Positions 16,127-25,738 of a DNA stretch of 64,000 nt are shown here, piece by piece. A model generated the notes under the pieces. That model was given only the letters and a program-made list of their open reading frames with translations, searched no databases and was not told where the DNA came from. How positions within the stretch are numbered: the first letter of the stretch is position 1; every line of letters starts with the position of its first letter. This stretch comes from JAHDHW01 sp963793295 (GTDB lineage: Bacteria; Bacteroidota; Bacteroidia; Chitinophagales; Saprospiraceae). The stretch is from assembly GCA_963793295.1 (NCBI GenBank), contig CAWBZX010000022.1:38053-102052 (forward strand). Reading direction: 5' to 3'. Position numbers and translations under genes: made by a program.

Positions 16127-18811
16127 TTAATTCAACTTCGCTAAACTTTCCTCGAGTATTTTGATTTTCTCTTCTCCGTCAGAAAGTTTCTTTTTTTCTT
16201 TTTCTACAACAGCTGGTGGTGCTCCGCTGACAAATCGATCGTTACTTAATTTTTTCATAACAGAATTTACAAAGCCACGTGCGAGTTCTAATTCTTTATT
16301 GAGTCTTTCGCGCTCTGCATCAGCATCGATATCGAGTTTCAGTTCAACGTAATAGTTTTCTGTACCAGAAAGGAAAGACACGCTGTTTTCAATTTCTTCA
16401 TTGGTAAATTTAAAGTCGGAAAGATTTCCCATTTTACAAATCAAGACATTCAAACCATCAAGCTTGTACAATTCCTTTGATCGGTCACTTTCTTCCACAA
16501 AAAGCAATAAGGTTTCTTTCCAGGCAATTCCATTTTTTTGTCGGATATCCCTGACTTTTGTAATGACATCTTTCGCTTTTTCAAACTTATTGATCAATCC
16601 ATCATTGAACGCCTTCGCTTTTGGGTAACTGCTAATTACACAATCTTCTCCTTCTTTTCGATCCTGTAATTGGTGCCAGATTTCTTCCGTGACAAAAGGC
16701 ATGAAAGGATGTAAAACAATCATCATTTTTTCATAAAAGGCGACTGTTCTGTCATATGTTGCTTTATCAATGGATTCGCCATAAGCTGGCTTGATGATTT
16801 CCAGATACCAGCTAAAAAAGTCGTTCCACAACAGGCTGTGCAATTCTTTTAAAGCTTCTGACAAGCGGTAAGATTTAAACTTTTCATCAAGATCTACCAA
16901 AGTTTTATTTAACTTATTTTCAAACCAATCACCCGCCACTTTATTGATTGCTGCAGTAGTTTCATCTTTGGCGCTTTCGTTGACTTTCCATCCCTTAACC
17001 AAAAGCATTGCGTTCCACATTTTATTGCAAAACTTACTTCCTTGCTCACATAATTTTTCATCAAAAGGCAAATCACCACCGGCAGGAGAACAGAACAGCA
17101 TTCCAAACCGAACGCCATCAGCACCATGATCTTCGATCAATTTTAAGGCATCGGGAGAGTTACCTAATTGTTTGCTCATTTTTCGCCCTTGCTGATCCCT
17201 TACCATTCCGGTAAAATAGACCTCTTTAAAAGGATAGACTCCTTTTTTAGCTGCTAATTCCTCACCCAATAAATCACCAGCGTATTCATAACCAGCCATG
17301 ATCATTCGTGCCACCCAGAAAAACATGATGTCCCAACCGGTCACCAAAACATTGGTAGGGTAATAATATTTGAGCTCCTCAGATGTTTCGAATCCATCAA
17401 AAACCGAAATTGGCCACAACCAGCTTGAAAACCAGGTATCTACCACATCTTCATCCTGATGGAGATCATCCATTTTCAATGCTGAATTGCCCGTTTTTGT
17501 TCTGGCTAATTCAAGTGCTTCTTCAGGTGTTTCGGCAACAAAAAAATCATCTTTATAATAATAAGCGGGTACTTGCTGCCCCCACCACAACTGCCTTGAT
17601 ATGCACCAATCCCGGACATTATCTTCATTCAGCCAATTCTGGTACATATTAAAAAAGTGCTCCGGAAAGAATGTAATATCTTGTTTTCGAACTGCATCAA
17701 GGCTGATCTTTGCTAACTCCTTCATTTCCAAAAACCATTGCAAAGTAAGTCGAGGTTCTATAATGGCATTGGTGCGCTCCGATCTTCCCACTTTATTGAT
17801 ATAGTCTTCAACTTTGACGATCTGTCCAAGTTCCTCAAGTGTTTTAGCCATTTTTTTACGAACAACAAATCGGTCTTCTCCGATATAAAATTGAGCGGCT
17901 TCACTCATCGTTCCATCTGCATTGAAAGTGTCGATTACTTCAAGGTTATGACGCTGGCCAATTTCATAATCGTTTTGATCATGAGCAGGCGTTACCTTCA
18001 GTGCTCCGGTTCCAAATTCCATTTCCACATAGCGATCAAAAATAATCGGAACCGAACGGTTAACCATCGGTATAATTACTTTTTTTCCTTTCAAATGTGC
18101 GTATCTTTTATCCTCAGGATTAACAGCCACTGCAGAATCGCCCAGGATGGTTTCCGGCCGTGTTGTAGCAATGGTTATCCATTCATCAGCTATCCCTTCA
18201 ATTTTATAACGAACGTAGTACAGCTTAGAATTTTCTTCGGTGTAAATAACTTCTTCGTTTGAAAGAACCGTTTTTGCTTCTGGGTCCCAATTGGTCATTC
18301 TTAGGCCGCGATATAATTTTCCTTTATTATAAAGGTCAACAAAAACTTTTACAACAGCTTTGGAAAGGCTTTCTTCCATGGTAAACCTGGTACGTTCCCA
18401 ATCACAGGAAGCACCCAGTTTTTTGAGCTGTTCTAAAATGATCCCTCCATATTTGTCTTTCCACTCAAAAGCATATTTGAGAAATTCATCGCGTGAAATA
18501 TCAGATTTTTTGATACCTCTTTCGCGTAACATCCTTACTACCTTTGCTTCAGTTGCGATGGAGGCATGATCCATTCCGGGAACCCAGCAGGCATTTTTAC
18601 CTTCAAGTCGAGCTTTCCTGATTAAAATGTCCTGAATCGTATTGTTGAGCATATGCCCCATATGAAGGACGCCGGTTACATTTGGGGGAGGAATTACAAT
18701 CGTGTACGGCTCTCTTTCGTCCGGAACCGAACGAAAATAGTTGTTTTCTATCCAGTGAGCATACCACTTTTCTTCAATATCTTTCGGACTGTAACGAGTA
18801 TTTAAAGTCAT
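16127..18811 (-). CDS. valS: Valyl-tRNA synthetase
   Basis: This cytoplasmic class I aminoacyl-tRNA synthetase charges tRNA-Val. At 894 residues it is a usual length for the family in Bacteroidota. The N-terminus (YSPKDIEEKWY) is typical. The HIGH-type ATP site is PPPNVTGVLHMGHML at about residues 41-55. The editing domain includes TTRPETILGD, and the KMSKS-type loop is GRKMSKQLGNSPDAL. The anticodon-binding domain (HPFMPFVTEEIW) and the C-terminal coiled-coil arm (after about 830) are both present, so the gene is complete. The start is the ATG at 18811 with no better upstream choice. It converges with array gene G. Confidence 0.98.
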   Translation of the reverse strand: MTLNTRYSPKDIEEKWYAHWIENNYFRSVPDEREPYTIVIPPPNVTGVLHMGHMLNNTIQDILIRKARLEGKNACWVPGMDHASIATEAKVVRMLRERGIKKSDISRDEFLKYAFEWKDKYGGIILEQLKKLGASCDWERTRFTMEESLSKAVVKVFVDLYNKGKLYRGLRMTNWDPEAKTVLSNEEVIYTEENSKLYYVRYKIEGIADEWITIATTRPETILGDSAVAVNPEDKRYAHLKGKKVIIPMVNRSVPIIFDRYVEMEFGTGALKVTPAHDQNDYEIGQRHNLEVIDTFNADGTMSEAAQFYIGEDRFVVRKKMAKTLEELGQIVKVEDYINKVGRSERTNAIIEPRLTLQWFLEMKELAKISLDAVRKQDITFFPEHFFNMYQNWLNEDNVRDWCISRQLWWGQQVPAYYYKDDFFVAETPEEALELARTKTGNSALKMDDLHQDEDVVDTWFSSWLWPISVFDGFETSEELKYYYPTNVLVTGWDIMFFWVARMIMAGYEYAGDLLGEELAAKKGVYPFKEVYFTGMVRDQQGRKMSKQLGNSPDALKLIEDHGADGVRFGMLFCSPAGGDLPFDEKLCEQGSKFCNKMWNAMLLVKGWKVNESAKDETTAAINKVAGDWFENKLNKTLVDLDEKFKSYRLSEALKELHSLLWNDFFSWYLEIIKPAYGESIDKATYDRTVAFYEKMMIVLHPFMPFVTEEIWHQLQDRKEGEDCVISSYPKAKAFNDGLINKFEKAKDVITKVRDIRQKNGIAWKETLLLFVEESDRSKELYKLDGLNVLICKMGNLSDFKFTNEEIENSVSFLSGTENYYVELKLDIDADAERERLNKELELARGFVNSVMKKLSNDRFVSGAPPAVVEKEKKKLSDGEEKIKILEESLAKLN

Positions 18812-18896
18812 TTATATTTTAGTTGATTGAGTTATGTGGGTTGTGAGTTATGTGGTTATGTAGTTATCATTTTTAAATACCTAACCTTCTACCATT

Positions 18897-19478
18897 TTAA
18901 TATTTCAGTGCAACAATCTGGGCATCTCCAACGGATTTGGCAACTACAACGAATAGATCATCATAAACACTTTTATCAATATTTTCATATACCTCATTTC
19001 CTTTAAAAAGGTTCAATAAAGAAGGTATAGTATTCGAATGTCCTACGATCAGATAATTTCCTCCTGCACCGTGCCTCATGATACTAGTAATTAAACCTTC
19101 CTGATTCTCCGAACTATAGTTTACAATTTCCAAACCTTGCGATTCTGCAATTGGAGTAACTGTAGCTCTGGTCCGTTTGGTGTAAGTAGAAAAGATATTT
19201 TTCAAAGGAAAATCTTTTAGTACAGTAGTGAGGTGCTTTGCATGTTCCAAACCAAGTTCCGTCAAATCAGGATCATCAATCACCTGACTTTCAGCATGAC
19301 GAATCAAAATAAAAGTAGTAGTTCCTTGATCCCCAAAACCAGTTATTTCAAAGTTTGTCCCATCTTCGAGTAGAATTTCTTTGTCTGTAATTTCTTTAAC
19401 TTTTAACTCTTTAACCGGTTGTTGGCAAGAAATAATAAACAGGGTAAAAACACAGCTTATGGAAAGTAATTTTTTCAT
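18897..19478 (-). CDS. Histidine-phosphatase-family lipoprotein
   Basis: This 193-residue protein has a lipoprotein signal (FIISC, Cys18), so it is probably anchored in the cell envelope. The phosphatase core carries the RHAE signature (R60-H61-A-E) that forms the phosphohistidine intermediate, and a second catalytic-type histidine in LIVGHSNTIPSLL. This is the phosphoglycerate-mutase-like superfamily, whose members hydrolyse small phosphate esters. The substrate cannot be told. The gene lies 20 bases downstream of lysA on the same strand, so the two are probably co-transcribed, although no functional link is evident. Confidence 0.85.
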   Translation of the reverse strand: MKKLLSISCVFTLFIISCQQPVKELKVKEITDKEILLEDGTNFEITGFGDQGTTTFILIRHAESQVIDDPDLTELGLEHAKHLTTVLKDFPLKNIFSTYTKRTRATVTPIAESQGLEIVNYSSENQEGLITSIMRHGAGGNYLIVGHSNTIPSLLNLFKGNEVYENIDKSVYDDLFVVVAKSVGDAQIVALKY

Positions 19479-19498
19479 TTTTTTATTTTAAAAAACAT

Positions 19499-20752
19499 TT
19501 AAGATGCGGACACTTTTTTAAATAACTCCACTTCAACCTGGTTGCGAAGGATATCTTCCATCGTTTCCCGTTTCCGAATCAAATAATCTTTGCCTTCATG
19601 AACAAAAACTTCGGCAGGACGGAAGCGCGAATTATAATTTGAAGCCATCGAAAAACAATAGGCTCCGGCATTATAAAAACAAAGTAGATCACCTTCATGA
19701 ATTTCCTGGATTCTGCGATTTACCCCAAAAGTATCCGTTTCGCAAATATATCCAACTACCGTATAAATCCGCAATTTGGCAGTGGGCTTTGAAAGATTGA
19801 TGATTTGATGATAAGAATCATAAAACATGGGGCGGATAAAGTGATTCAATCCGGAATCAACTCCTGCAAACATCGTTGATGTGGTTTGCTTCACTACATT
19901 TACTTTAGCTAAAAAATAACCGGATTCACTCACCAGAAACTTTCCAGGTTCGAACATTAGCGTTAAATCTTTCCCGTAACTCACGCAAAAGTTATTAAAC
20001 CGTTCTGATAATTTTTCACCAAGATCTTCTATGTCTGTTGAAATATCGTTTGGCCGATAAGAAACTTTAAATCCACTTCCAAAATCGATGTATTCTAATT
20101 CTTTGAAATTTATGGCCGCCTGAAATAAAATCTCAGCTCCCCTCAAAAACACTTCGGCATCCAAAATATCAGAACCCGTATGCATATGAATACCTTCAAC
20201 CTTGAGGTCTGTGGCTTCCGCAACTCTCAATACATGCGGTAACTGGTGGATTGAAATCCCAAATTTGGAATCAATATGCCCGACTGAAATCTTGGAGCTG
20301 CCACCCGCCATAATATGCGGATTGATCCGAACGCAAACCGGAATATGGTTGTGTGTTTGTCCAAATTGTTCCAGAATGGAGATATTATCAATATTGATCT
20401 TCACGCCCCGTTGAACGGCCATTTCGATTTCTTCCAAAGAAACACAGTTTGGCGTGTATATAATATCTTCTGGTTTGAATCCGGCTTTGAGTCCAATAAT
20501 CACTTCCTGGATGGAAACAGTATCCAATCCGGCACCTAATTGTTTAAAATATTTTAGAATATTGATATTCGTCGATGCCTTACAGGCATAATTTATCTTC
20601 AGCTTTTTTACGTCAAAAGCATTTTTGAGACGATCAAACTGCCTTTGCATAATAGCGCTATCATAAATATATAGCGGTGATCCATATTTTTCACTCAGAT
20701 CCAGTGGATTTATACCATTGGAGAGCTCATAACGATTGTTTACAATTTCCAT
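19499..20752 (-). CDS. lysA: Diaminopimelate decarboxylase
   Basis: Last step of lysine synthesis: PLP-dependent decarboxylation of meso-diaminopimelate. The 417-residue protein has the fold-type III layout: PLYIYD near the start, PLP lysine in NYACKAST (K58), HMHTGSD, the GSGFKVSY phosphate-binding region, EPGKFLVSESG, and GAYCFSMASNYNSR near the C-terminus, which supplies the partner-subunit active-site residues. The length is normal for the stand-alone enzyme. It is first in a probable two-gene operon with the lipoprotein phosphatase, and is divergent from the sigma factor gene across 248 bases. Confidence 0.95.
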   Translation of the reverse strand: MEIVNNRYELSNGINPLDLSEKYGSPLYIYDSAIMQRQFDRLKNAFDVKKLKINYACKASTNINILKYFKQLGAGLDTVSIQEVIIGLKAGFKPEDIIYTPNCVSLEEIEMAVQRGVKINIDNISILEQFGQTHNHIPVCVRINPHIMAGGSSKISVGHIDSKFGISIHQLPHVLRVAEATDLKVEGIHMHTGSDILDAEVFLRGAEILFQAAINFKELEYIDFGSGFKVSYRPNDISTDIEDLGEKLSERFNNFCVSYGKDLTLMFEPGKFLVSESGYFLAKVNVVKQTTSTMFAGVDSGLNHFIRPMFYDSYHQIINLSKPTAKLRIYTVVGYICETDTFGVNRRIQEIHEGDLLCFYNAGAYCFSMASNYNSRFRPAEVFVHEGKDYLIRKRETMEDILRNQVEVELFKKVSAS

Positions 20753-21000
20753 GGATTGGATTTTTTGAATAATGCCTGCAAAGATATAGCTTTTGATTTT
20801 TTTTTACCTGTCTTTCTCTTGCTCTCTTAATAATTTCATAAAATTTATTGCCCGTACACCAAAATTGCAGATCAAAACATCTTTACTATAGTTGCGCTTT
20901 AGAATATTGATGACACCATTTCCCAATTTCTACGTAACTTGATAATTGTAATAATTTTTATATTCTGATTATTATTGGAATGAAATCGAAAGCTACCTAA

Positions 21001-21537
21001 GTGACTGATAACGAGTTAATAGAAGGTTGTCGACAGAATAATCGAAAAGCACAGAAGTTGCTTTATGATTTACATTCTCCTGTAATGTTTGGGGTTTGTA
21101 TGCGGTATGTAAAAAACCGGGAAGATGCGGAAGATGTGATGATTGAAGGATTTTTTAAAGCAATGACAAATATACATCAATTCACAGGTGCTGGTAATTT
21201 TCAGGGTTGGATCAGGCGGATCATGGTTAATGAGTCGCTGATGTTCTTGAGAAAACAACACAATTTCCGAATGACTGTAGAGGTGAGTAATATTGAAATA
21301 AAATCACAGGTCAATGTTGAAGATGAACTTTCTGCTCAGGACATCCTAAATCTTCTCGATAAATTACCAACCGGTTATCGAACTGTTTTCAATTTGTATG
21401 TTTTAGAAGGTTATAAACACCGAGAAATAGCTGAACTCCTTGATATAAGTATCAATACTTCAAAGTCGCAGCTAATTTTAGCGAAAAAGAGAATGCGGCG
21501 TTTGATTCAACAGAACCAGTTGCCGGGAGTGGGGTGA
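21001..21537 (+). CDS. ECF-type RNA polymerase sigma factor
   Basis: This 178-residue sigma-70 family protein has only regions 2 and 4, as in extracytoplasmic-function sigmas. Region 2 covers about residues 10-80 (KNREDAEDVMIEGFFKAM, then the WIRRIMVNESL helix). Region 4 covers about 110-165 (LPTGYRTVFNLYVLEGYKHREIAELL, with a recognition helix at SINTSKSQLILAKKR). The start is GTG: an in-frame TAA directly precedes it and the next ATG would remove half of region 2. The downstream gene looks like a membrane anti-sigma factor, so release on an envelope signal is the likely mode of regulation (inference). Confidence 0.92.
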   Translation: MTDNELIEGCRQNNRKAQKLLYDLHSPVMFGVCMRYVKNREDAEDVMIEGFFKAMTNIHQFTGAGNFQGWIRRIMVNESLMFLRKQHNFRMTVEVSNIEIKSQVNVEDELSAQDILNLLDKLPTGYRTVFNLYVLEGYKHREIAELLDISINTSKSQLILAKKRMRRLIQQNQLPGVG

Positions 21538-21704
21538 GGGGGTTAGAGAGAAAAATTATGAATTTGAAGATGTGAAAATGAGTTGACAGGCGAATAAAGA
21601 AAGAGGTTAATTAAGAGGTCAGAGGTTAAGAGTTAATGTTAAAAAACAACCCAAAACTTATAACCAGTAACCTTTCTCGATACTCGCAACTGACAACTAA
21701 AAAA

Positions 21705-21736
21705 ATGAAACCTAAAAAAAATGAAACCTAAAAAAG
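21705..21736 (+). repeat. Tandem 16-base duplication of a start codon region
   Basis: ATGAAACCTAAAAAAA is followed directly by ATGAAACCTAAAAAAG. The first ATG opens a frame that stops after eight codons (MKPKKNET); the second is the real start of the next gene. Because the unit is 16 bases, loss of a single A in the run would fuse the first ATG in frame. Confidence 0.8.
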
Positions 21737-22992
21737 ATATATTCGATCTCTTCAGGGACAATCAGCAGAAGCTGAACGAAAGCCCTTCGCGCCAGGCATG
21801 GGACCGGCTGGAGGCTCGTTTGGATAATCATAAAACTCGAAACCGAACTTCGCTTTATCGTATTTTATCAATGGCGGCAGCTATTGTAGTACTTGTCGTT
21901 TTTGTATCTGTTATCACTTTTGTATTGAATACAAACGAAAAGCCTATGGCGCTGAATGAGTCAATGTCAGCATCTTTTAAAATAGAAGAACTCAAAGTAA
22001 TGACTGTTTCAAGTGAACACGATTCCAAAATTGCTGCTTACCAAAGGAAATACAACAACCATCTTTCCAACCCGATCATGGAGGGAAAAGCTAATAAAAA
22101 GCTAATCGCCAAAATGGATATCGAGCGCCGTGATGGAAACCTCAACTCCTTCATTGCAAAAGCTAAGAGAGAAAACCAGCAATCATTTGCCATTTCTTCG
22201 ATGTCTGCAAACGCAATAGCAGAAAGCGATCAACGATCCGCTGCAGTTGAAGTTTATCATGAAAATGAGGACTATTCGATCTCAGAGGACGTGGCTGTTT
22301 CTGATTCCGAAAGTCTCGCTGAAGAAGAATCCTCTGAAGACAATACTTCCTTCGGATTGAAAGATTTAGCTGTTGAAGATGAAGTTATCGCTCAAAAAGA
22401 GGAAGCCAAAGAAATTGAAACTTTATCAATGAAAAAAGCTAAGCGATATGCTGACGCACCTGCAGCTGCAAAAACGGATCAAGCCTCTAAAATCATGGAA
22501 TCACCTTTAGCTGGCGCAGCTATGGGACAAGGTAAATCTGATTTTGGCATCCAGCAATTCCAATGGTTAACCGGAAAATGGGAAGGCAACGTTAATAACC
22601 AGGTTTCGATTGAGCAATGGAAGCAGGTGGATAACCAGACACTTGAAGGCCGAGGCTTTCTTATGGTCAACGACCAATCTGTTTTCAATGAAAACATGAA
22701 AATCCAGGAGATGAATGGTGTGATTTATTTTGTGGCGGATTTGAATGGTACCGGAGATCCAATTTATTACCAGCTTATTTCAAACGATGGTTTTCAAGCT
22801 GTTTTTGAAAATAAAAACGTTAATTTCCCTAATCAGGTTGTTTTGCAGCGGACCAATTCTTCAAACTTTTCAACGATTTATCAAAATACCCAGCCAGGGA
22901 ATATCGATGAAACCCAACAAAATTATTATTTAAACCGTAACTACATCCAAAAAGAACAGGTAATTAGAAACTTAAGAAGGGTGAATGATTAA
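21721..22992 (+). CDS. Putative membrane anti-sigma factor with a DUF6265-like C-terminal domain
   Basis: This 423-residue protein resembles Bacteroidota anti-sigma partners without a zinc finger. It has a short cytoplasmic N-terminus (DIFDLFRDNQQKLNESPSRQAWDRLEARLD), one membrane helix at about residues 46-67 (AAAIVVLVVFVSVITFVL), a long acidic low-complexity linker, and a C-terminal periplasmic domain. That domain begins FQWLTGKWEG and resembles DUF6265. It sits directly behind the ECF sigma gene, 183 bases apart, which supports a sigma/anti-sigma pair. The spacer holds only short degenerate repeats such as AGAGGTTAA. Binding to the sigma factor is inferred from position and topology. Confidence 0.75.
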   Translation: MKPKKDIFDLFRDNQQKLNESPSRQAWDRLEARLDNHKTRNRTSLYRILSMAAAIVVLVVFVSVITFVLNTNEKPMALNESMSASFKIEELKVMTVSSEHDSKIAAYQRKYNNHLSNPIMEGKANKKLIAKMDIERRDGNLNSFIAKAKRENQQSFAISSMSANAIAESDQRSAAVEVYHENEDYSISEDVAVSDSESLAEEESSEDNTSFGLKDLAVEDEVIAQKEEAKEIETLSMKKAKRYADAPAAAKTDQASKIMESPLAGAAMGQGKSDFGIQQFQWLTGKWEGNVNNQVSIEQWKQVDNQTLEGRGFLMVNDQSVFNENMKIQEMNGVIYFVADLNGTGDPIYYQLISNDGFQAVFENKNVNFPNQVVLQRTNSSNFSTIYQNTQPGNIDETQQNYYLNRNYIQKEQVIRNLRRVND

Positions 22993-23035
22993 TAAATAAC
23001 TTTTGGGTTCGAAGTTTTTTTTAATAAAATCGTTA

Positions 23036-25738
23036 TCACTGCCCCTTTTGCTTTATCTTTTTCAAATCTTCAGGCTCAAGTTGTAAGCCGAAGTCATATA
23101 ATTCTTGCAAGGTGAATGGATGTACTTTTTCTCGGAGAAAAGCATGAGGTGTCAACCACAGTTTCGCTGTTCCATTCCAACTGCCTGTCAGGATGTTTTT
23201 ACCATCGGGCGAAAAGGCGACTGATACAACGGCAGATTTTTCTTCCTGAAAACTTTGCAATTCATTACCCATTAGATCCCATAGTTTTGCTGTGAAATCT
23301 ATACTGCCTGTCAGGATACTTTGCCCATCGGGCGAAAAGGCAACTGCTGTAACGGTAGACTCATGTCCCTGAAAACTTTGTAATTCATTACCCATTAGAT
23401 CCCATAGTCTTGCTGTTTTATCCAAGCTGCCTGTCAAAATACTTTTACCGTCAGGTGAAAAAGCGACTGCAAAAACTTTAGACTCATGCCCCTGAAAGCT
23501 TTGCAATTCTTTGCCGTTGAGATCCCACAATTTTGCAGTATGATCACTACTACCCGTCAAAATACTTTTACCGTCAGGTGAAAAAGCGACTGCTTCAACA
23601 GTAGACTCATGCCCCGGAAAGCTTTGCTGTTCATTGCCGTTGAGATCCCATAGTTTCGCCGTACTATCCCAACTGCCTGTCAGGATGTTTTTACCGTCGG
23701 GCGAAAAAGCGACTGCTTCAACAAGTGACTTATGTCCATTGAAATTTTGTAATTCATTACCTTTTAGATCCCAAAGTTTCGCCATTTTATCATGGCTACC
23801 CGTTAAAATATTTTTACAGTCGGGAGAAAAAGCAACCGCTACAACTTGAGACTCATGTCCTTGAAAACTTTGTAATTCTTTACCGTTGAGATCCCATAGC
23901 TTTGCTGTATTATCAAAACTGCCTGTCAGAATACTTTGCCCATTCCCGAATGGAAAATCTTGTCCTTCGGGACAGGCAGGTGAAAAAGCGACCGCTTCAA
24001 CAGAGGACTTATGGCCCTTGAAACTTTGCAATTCTTGACCCTTTAAATCCCATTGTTTTATCGTATTATCTCTACTGCCCGTCAAAATACTTTTACCATC
24101 AGGCAAAAAAGCAACCGCTACAACAGAGGACTTATGGCCCTTGAAACTTTGCAATTCTTGACCCTTTAAATCCCATAATTTCACTGTACCTTCCAAACCG
24201 CCTGTTAAAACATTTTTCCCGTCAGAAGAAAAAGCGACCGTTTCAACCGAGGATAAATGCCCCTGAAAACTTTGCAATTCTTTGCCGTTAAGATCCCATA
24301 ACTTTGCTGTACTGTCATCACTGCCCGTTAGAATACTTTTGCCATTAGGAGAAAAAGCGACCGCTTCAATGTTGAACTCATGACCCACAAAACTTTGCAA
24401 CTCATTGCCGTTTAGATCCCATAACTTTGCTTTACTGTCACTGCCCGTTAGAATATTTTTGCCGTTGGGTGAAAAAGCAACCGCTGCAACAATAGACTTA
24501 TGACCCTTAAAACTTTGCAATTCCATACCGTTAATATCCCAAAGCTTTGCCGTATAATCACTACTGCCTGTTAGGATACTTTTGCCATCAGGTGAATAAG
24601 CGACTGCGAAAACTTCGGAAGTGTGACCCTCAAAGCTCTGCAATTCATTGCCGTTGAGGTCCCATAGCTTCGCCGTACTATCCAAGCTGCCCGTTAGGAT
24701 ACTTCTGCCGTCGGGAGAAAAAGCGACTCCAAAAACTAAACTCGTATGTCCCTCAAAACTTTGTAATTCATTGCCGTTGAGGTCCCATAGCTTCGCCGTA
24801 TTATCACCACTGCCCGTCAGAATACTTTCTTTAGTTGGCGAAAAGGCAAAGCCTCCTGCATTGCCCCTTTGTCCGCGAAAATCCTTTAAGTAAAAACTAT
24901 TCGAAGAGTCGCTAATAATTTCATGAAAGGTGGAAGCAGCGCTCGCATCCCCAGCATGTTTATTTAAATTATATTCTGCAATACGCAATGCAAGGGTAGG
25001 ATCGGCTCTTACGACTTGAAAAGCCAGGGCAGCATTTTGGCTGGCTCTGGTTTTTTTTTCTGCTACCTTTTGTTTTTGAATAGCAATAATTGAAGTAAAA
25101 ACAGAAATCAAAAGCATCAAAGAAAGCATCGTAATCGCCCAATTTCGTAATCTCCGGTTTTTTCGAAAAATCCGTAGTTCTTCATCATTCAACTCTTCTG
25201 GCACTACTCCTCTTAATTTTGCAGATAGTGCATTGATACTGAATTTAAACTTGCTGTTTTCCAATTGCAGATCTTCCTTTTTTTCTACCCAGTTGAGGTC
25301 AACATATAAAGGAATGGCTGTAATATATTTTTGAAGCAATGAAGGCAAGGCATTGGTGGTTTCCCAATGAATTTTCTTGGTGTTCAGGTCTAAAACAATA
25401 TCATCGCTGGCATGTACAATGATAAGATTCTTTTTTCGCCCAAGCGTTTCGCACCAGTAAACTAATTCATCTTTACACCAAGTAGATGCTGCTGCATCTT
25501 TTTCAGCTATAAAAATCAAATATTCAGATTCGTCAAGACCTTTTTTAATGAGTGCTGATAAATCATTTCCAGGAACCATATGTTTCTCATCGCGGAATAT
25601 TTTGGTAGGACGTGCCAGCAATGGTTTAGCATATCGTTTAAGTCCTCTTTCAACAGCCACCGCAAGCTGCCTCCCTATTTCTGAATGTTTGTAGGAAATA
25701 AAAGCTTTATATTTAAAAGGGGAATTTACGGCATACAT
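23036..25738 (-). CDS. TIR-domain membrane protein with 14 WD40 repeats
   Basis: A 900-residue protein. The N-terminal TIR-type domain (about residues 8-150) begins YKAFISYKHSE and has SEYLIFIAEKDAAASTWCKDEL; Glu91 fits the catalytic glutamate of NAD-cleaving TIR domains. A membrane helix lies at about 200-220, followed by a helical linker (ASQNAALAFQVVRADPTLALRIAEYNL). Fourteen WD40 repeats from about 285 follow the pattern GHxSxVxAVAFSPDGKSILTGSxDxTAKLWDLNGxELQSF, enough for two seven-bladed propellers. The C-terminal tail is helical. The repeats are very alike, implying recent expansion. Signalling or defence roles are known for such fusions, but none is shown here; no typical defence neighbours are visible. 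Confidence 0.88.
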   Translation of the reverse strand: MYAVNSPFKYKAFISYKHSEIGRQLAVAVERGLKRYAKPLLARPTKIFRDEKHMVPGNDLSALIKKGLDESEYLIFIAEKDAAASTWCKDELVYWCETLGRKKNLIIVHASDDIVLDLNTKKIHWETTNALPSLLQKYITAIPLYVDLNWVEKKEDLQLENSKFKFSINALSAKLRGVVPEELNDEELRIFRKNRRLRNWAITMLSLMLLISVFTSIIAIQKQKVAEKKTRASQNAALAFQVVRADPTLALRIAEYNLNKHAGDASAASTFHEIISDSSNSFYLKDFRGQRGNAGGFAFSPTKESILTGSGDNTAKLWDLNGNELQSFEGHTSLVFGVAFSPDGRSILTGSLDSTAKLWDLNGNELQSFEGHTSEVFAVAYSPDGKSILTGSSDYTAKLWDINGMELQSFKGHKSIVAAVAFSPNGKNILTGSDSKAKLWDLNGNELQSFVGHEFNIEAVAFSPNGKSILTGSDDSTAKLWDLNGKELQSFQGHLSSVETVAFSSDGKNVLTGGLEGTVKLWDLKGQELQSFKGHKSSVVAVAFLPDGKSILTGSRDNTIKQWDLKGQELQSFKGHKSSVEAVAFSPACPEGQDFPFGNGQSILTGSFDNTAKLWDLNGKELQSFQGHESQVVAVAFSPDCKNILTGSHDKMAKLWDLKGNELQNFNGHKSLVEAVAFSPDGKNILTGSWDSTAKLWDLNGNEQQSFPGHESTVEAVAFSPDGKSILTGSSDHTAKLWDLNGKELQSFQGHESKVFAVAFSPDGKSILTGSLDKTARLWDLMGNELQSFQGHESTVTAVAFSPDGQSILTGSIDFTAKLWDLMGNELQSFQEEKSAVVSVAFSPDGKNILTGSWNGTAKLWLTPHAFLREKVHPFTLQELYDFGLQLEPEDLKKIKQKGQ
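23940..23980 (-). repeat. Small palindromic insert inside WD40 repeat 8
   Basis: Repeat 8 reads SPACPEGQDFPFGNGQS where the others read SPDGKS, an in-frame gain of 11 residues (33 bases). The inserted DNA consists of two small palindromes, CCATTCCCGAATGG and TGTCCTTCGGGACA. The insert is in frame and would lie in a surface loop of the propeller. Confidence 0.7.

Noticed and set aside
17738..18262. 174-codon open frame on the plus strand inside valS
   Set aside because: It lies fully antisense to a complete, conserved gene and its translation shows no domain or signal; it is a by-product of valS codon use.
23300..24900. Regular repeats of about 120 bases suggesting a satellite
   Set aside because: They encode WD40 repeats in one continuous frame.
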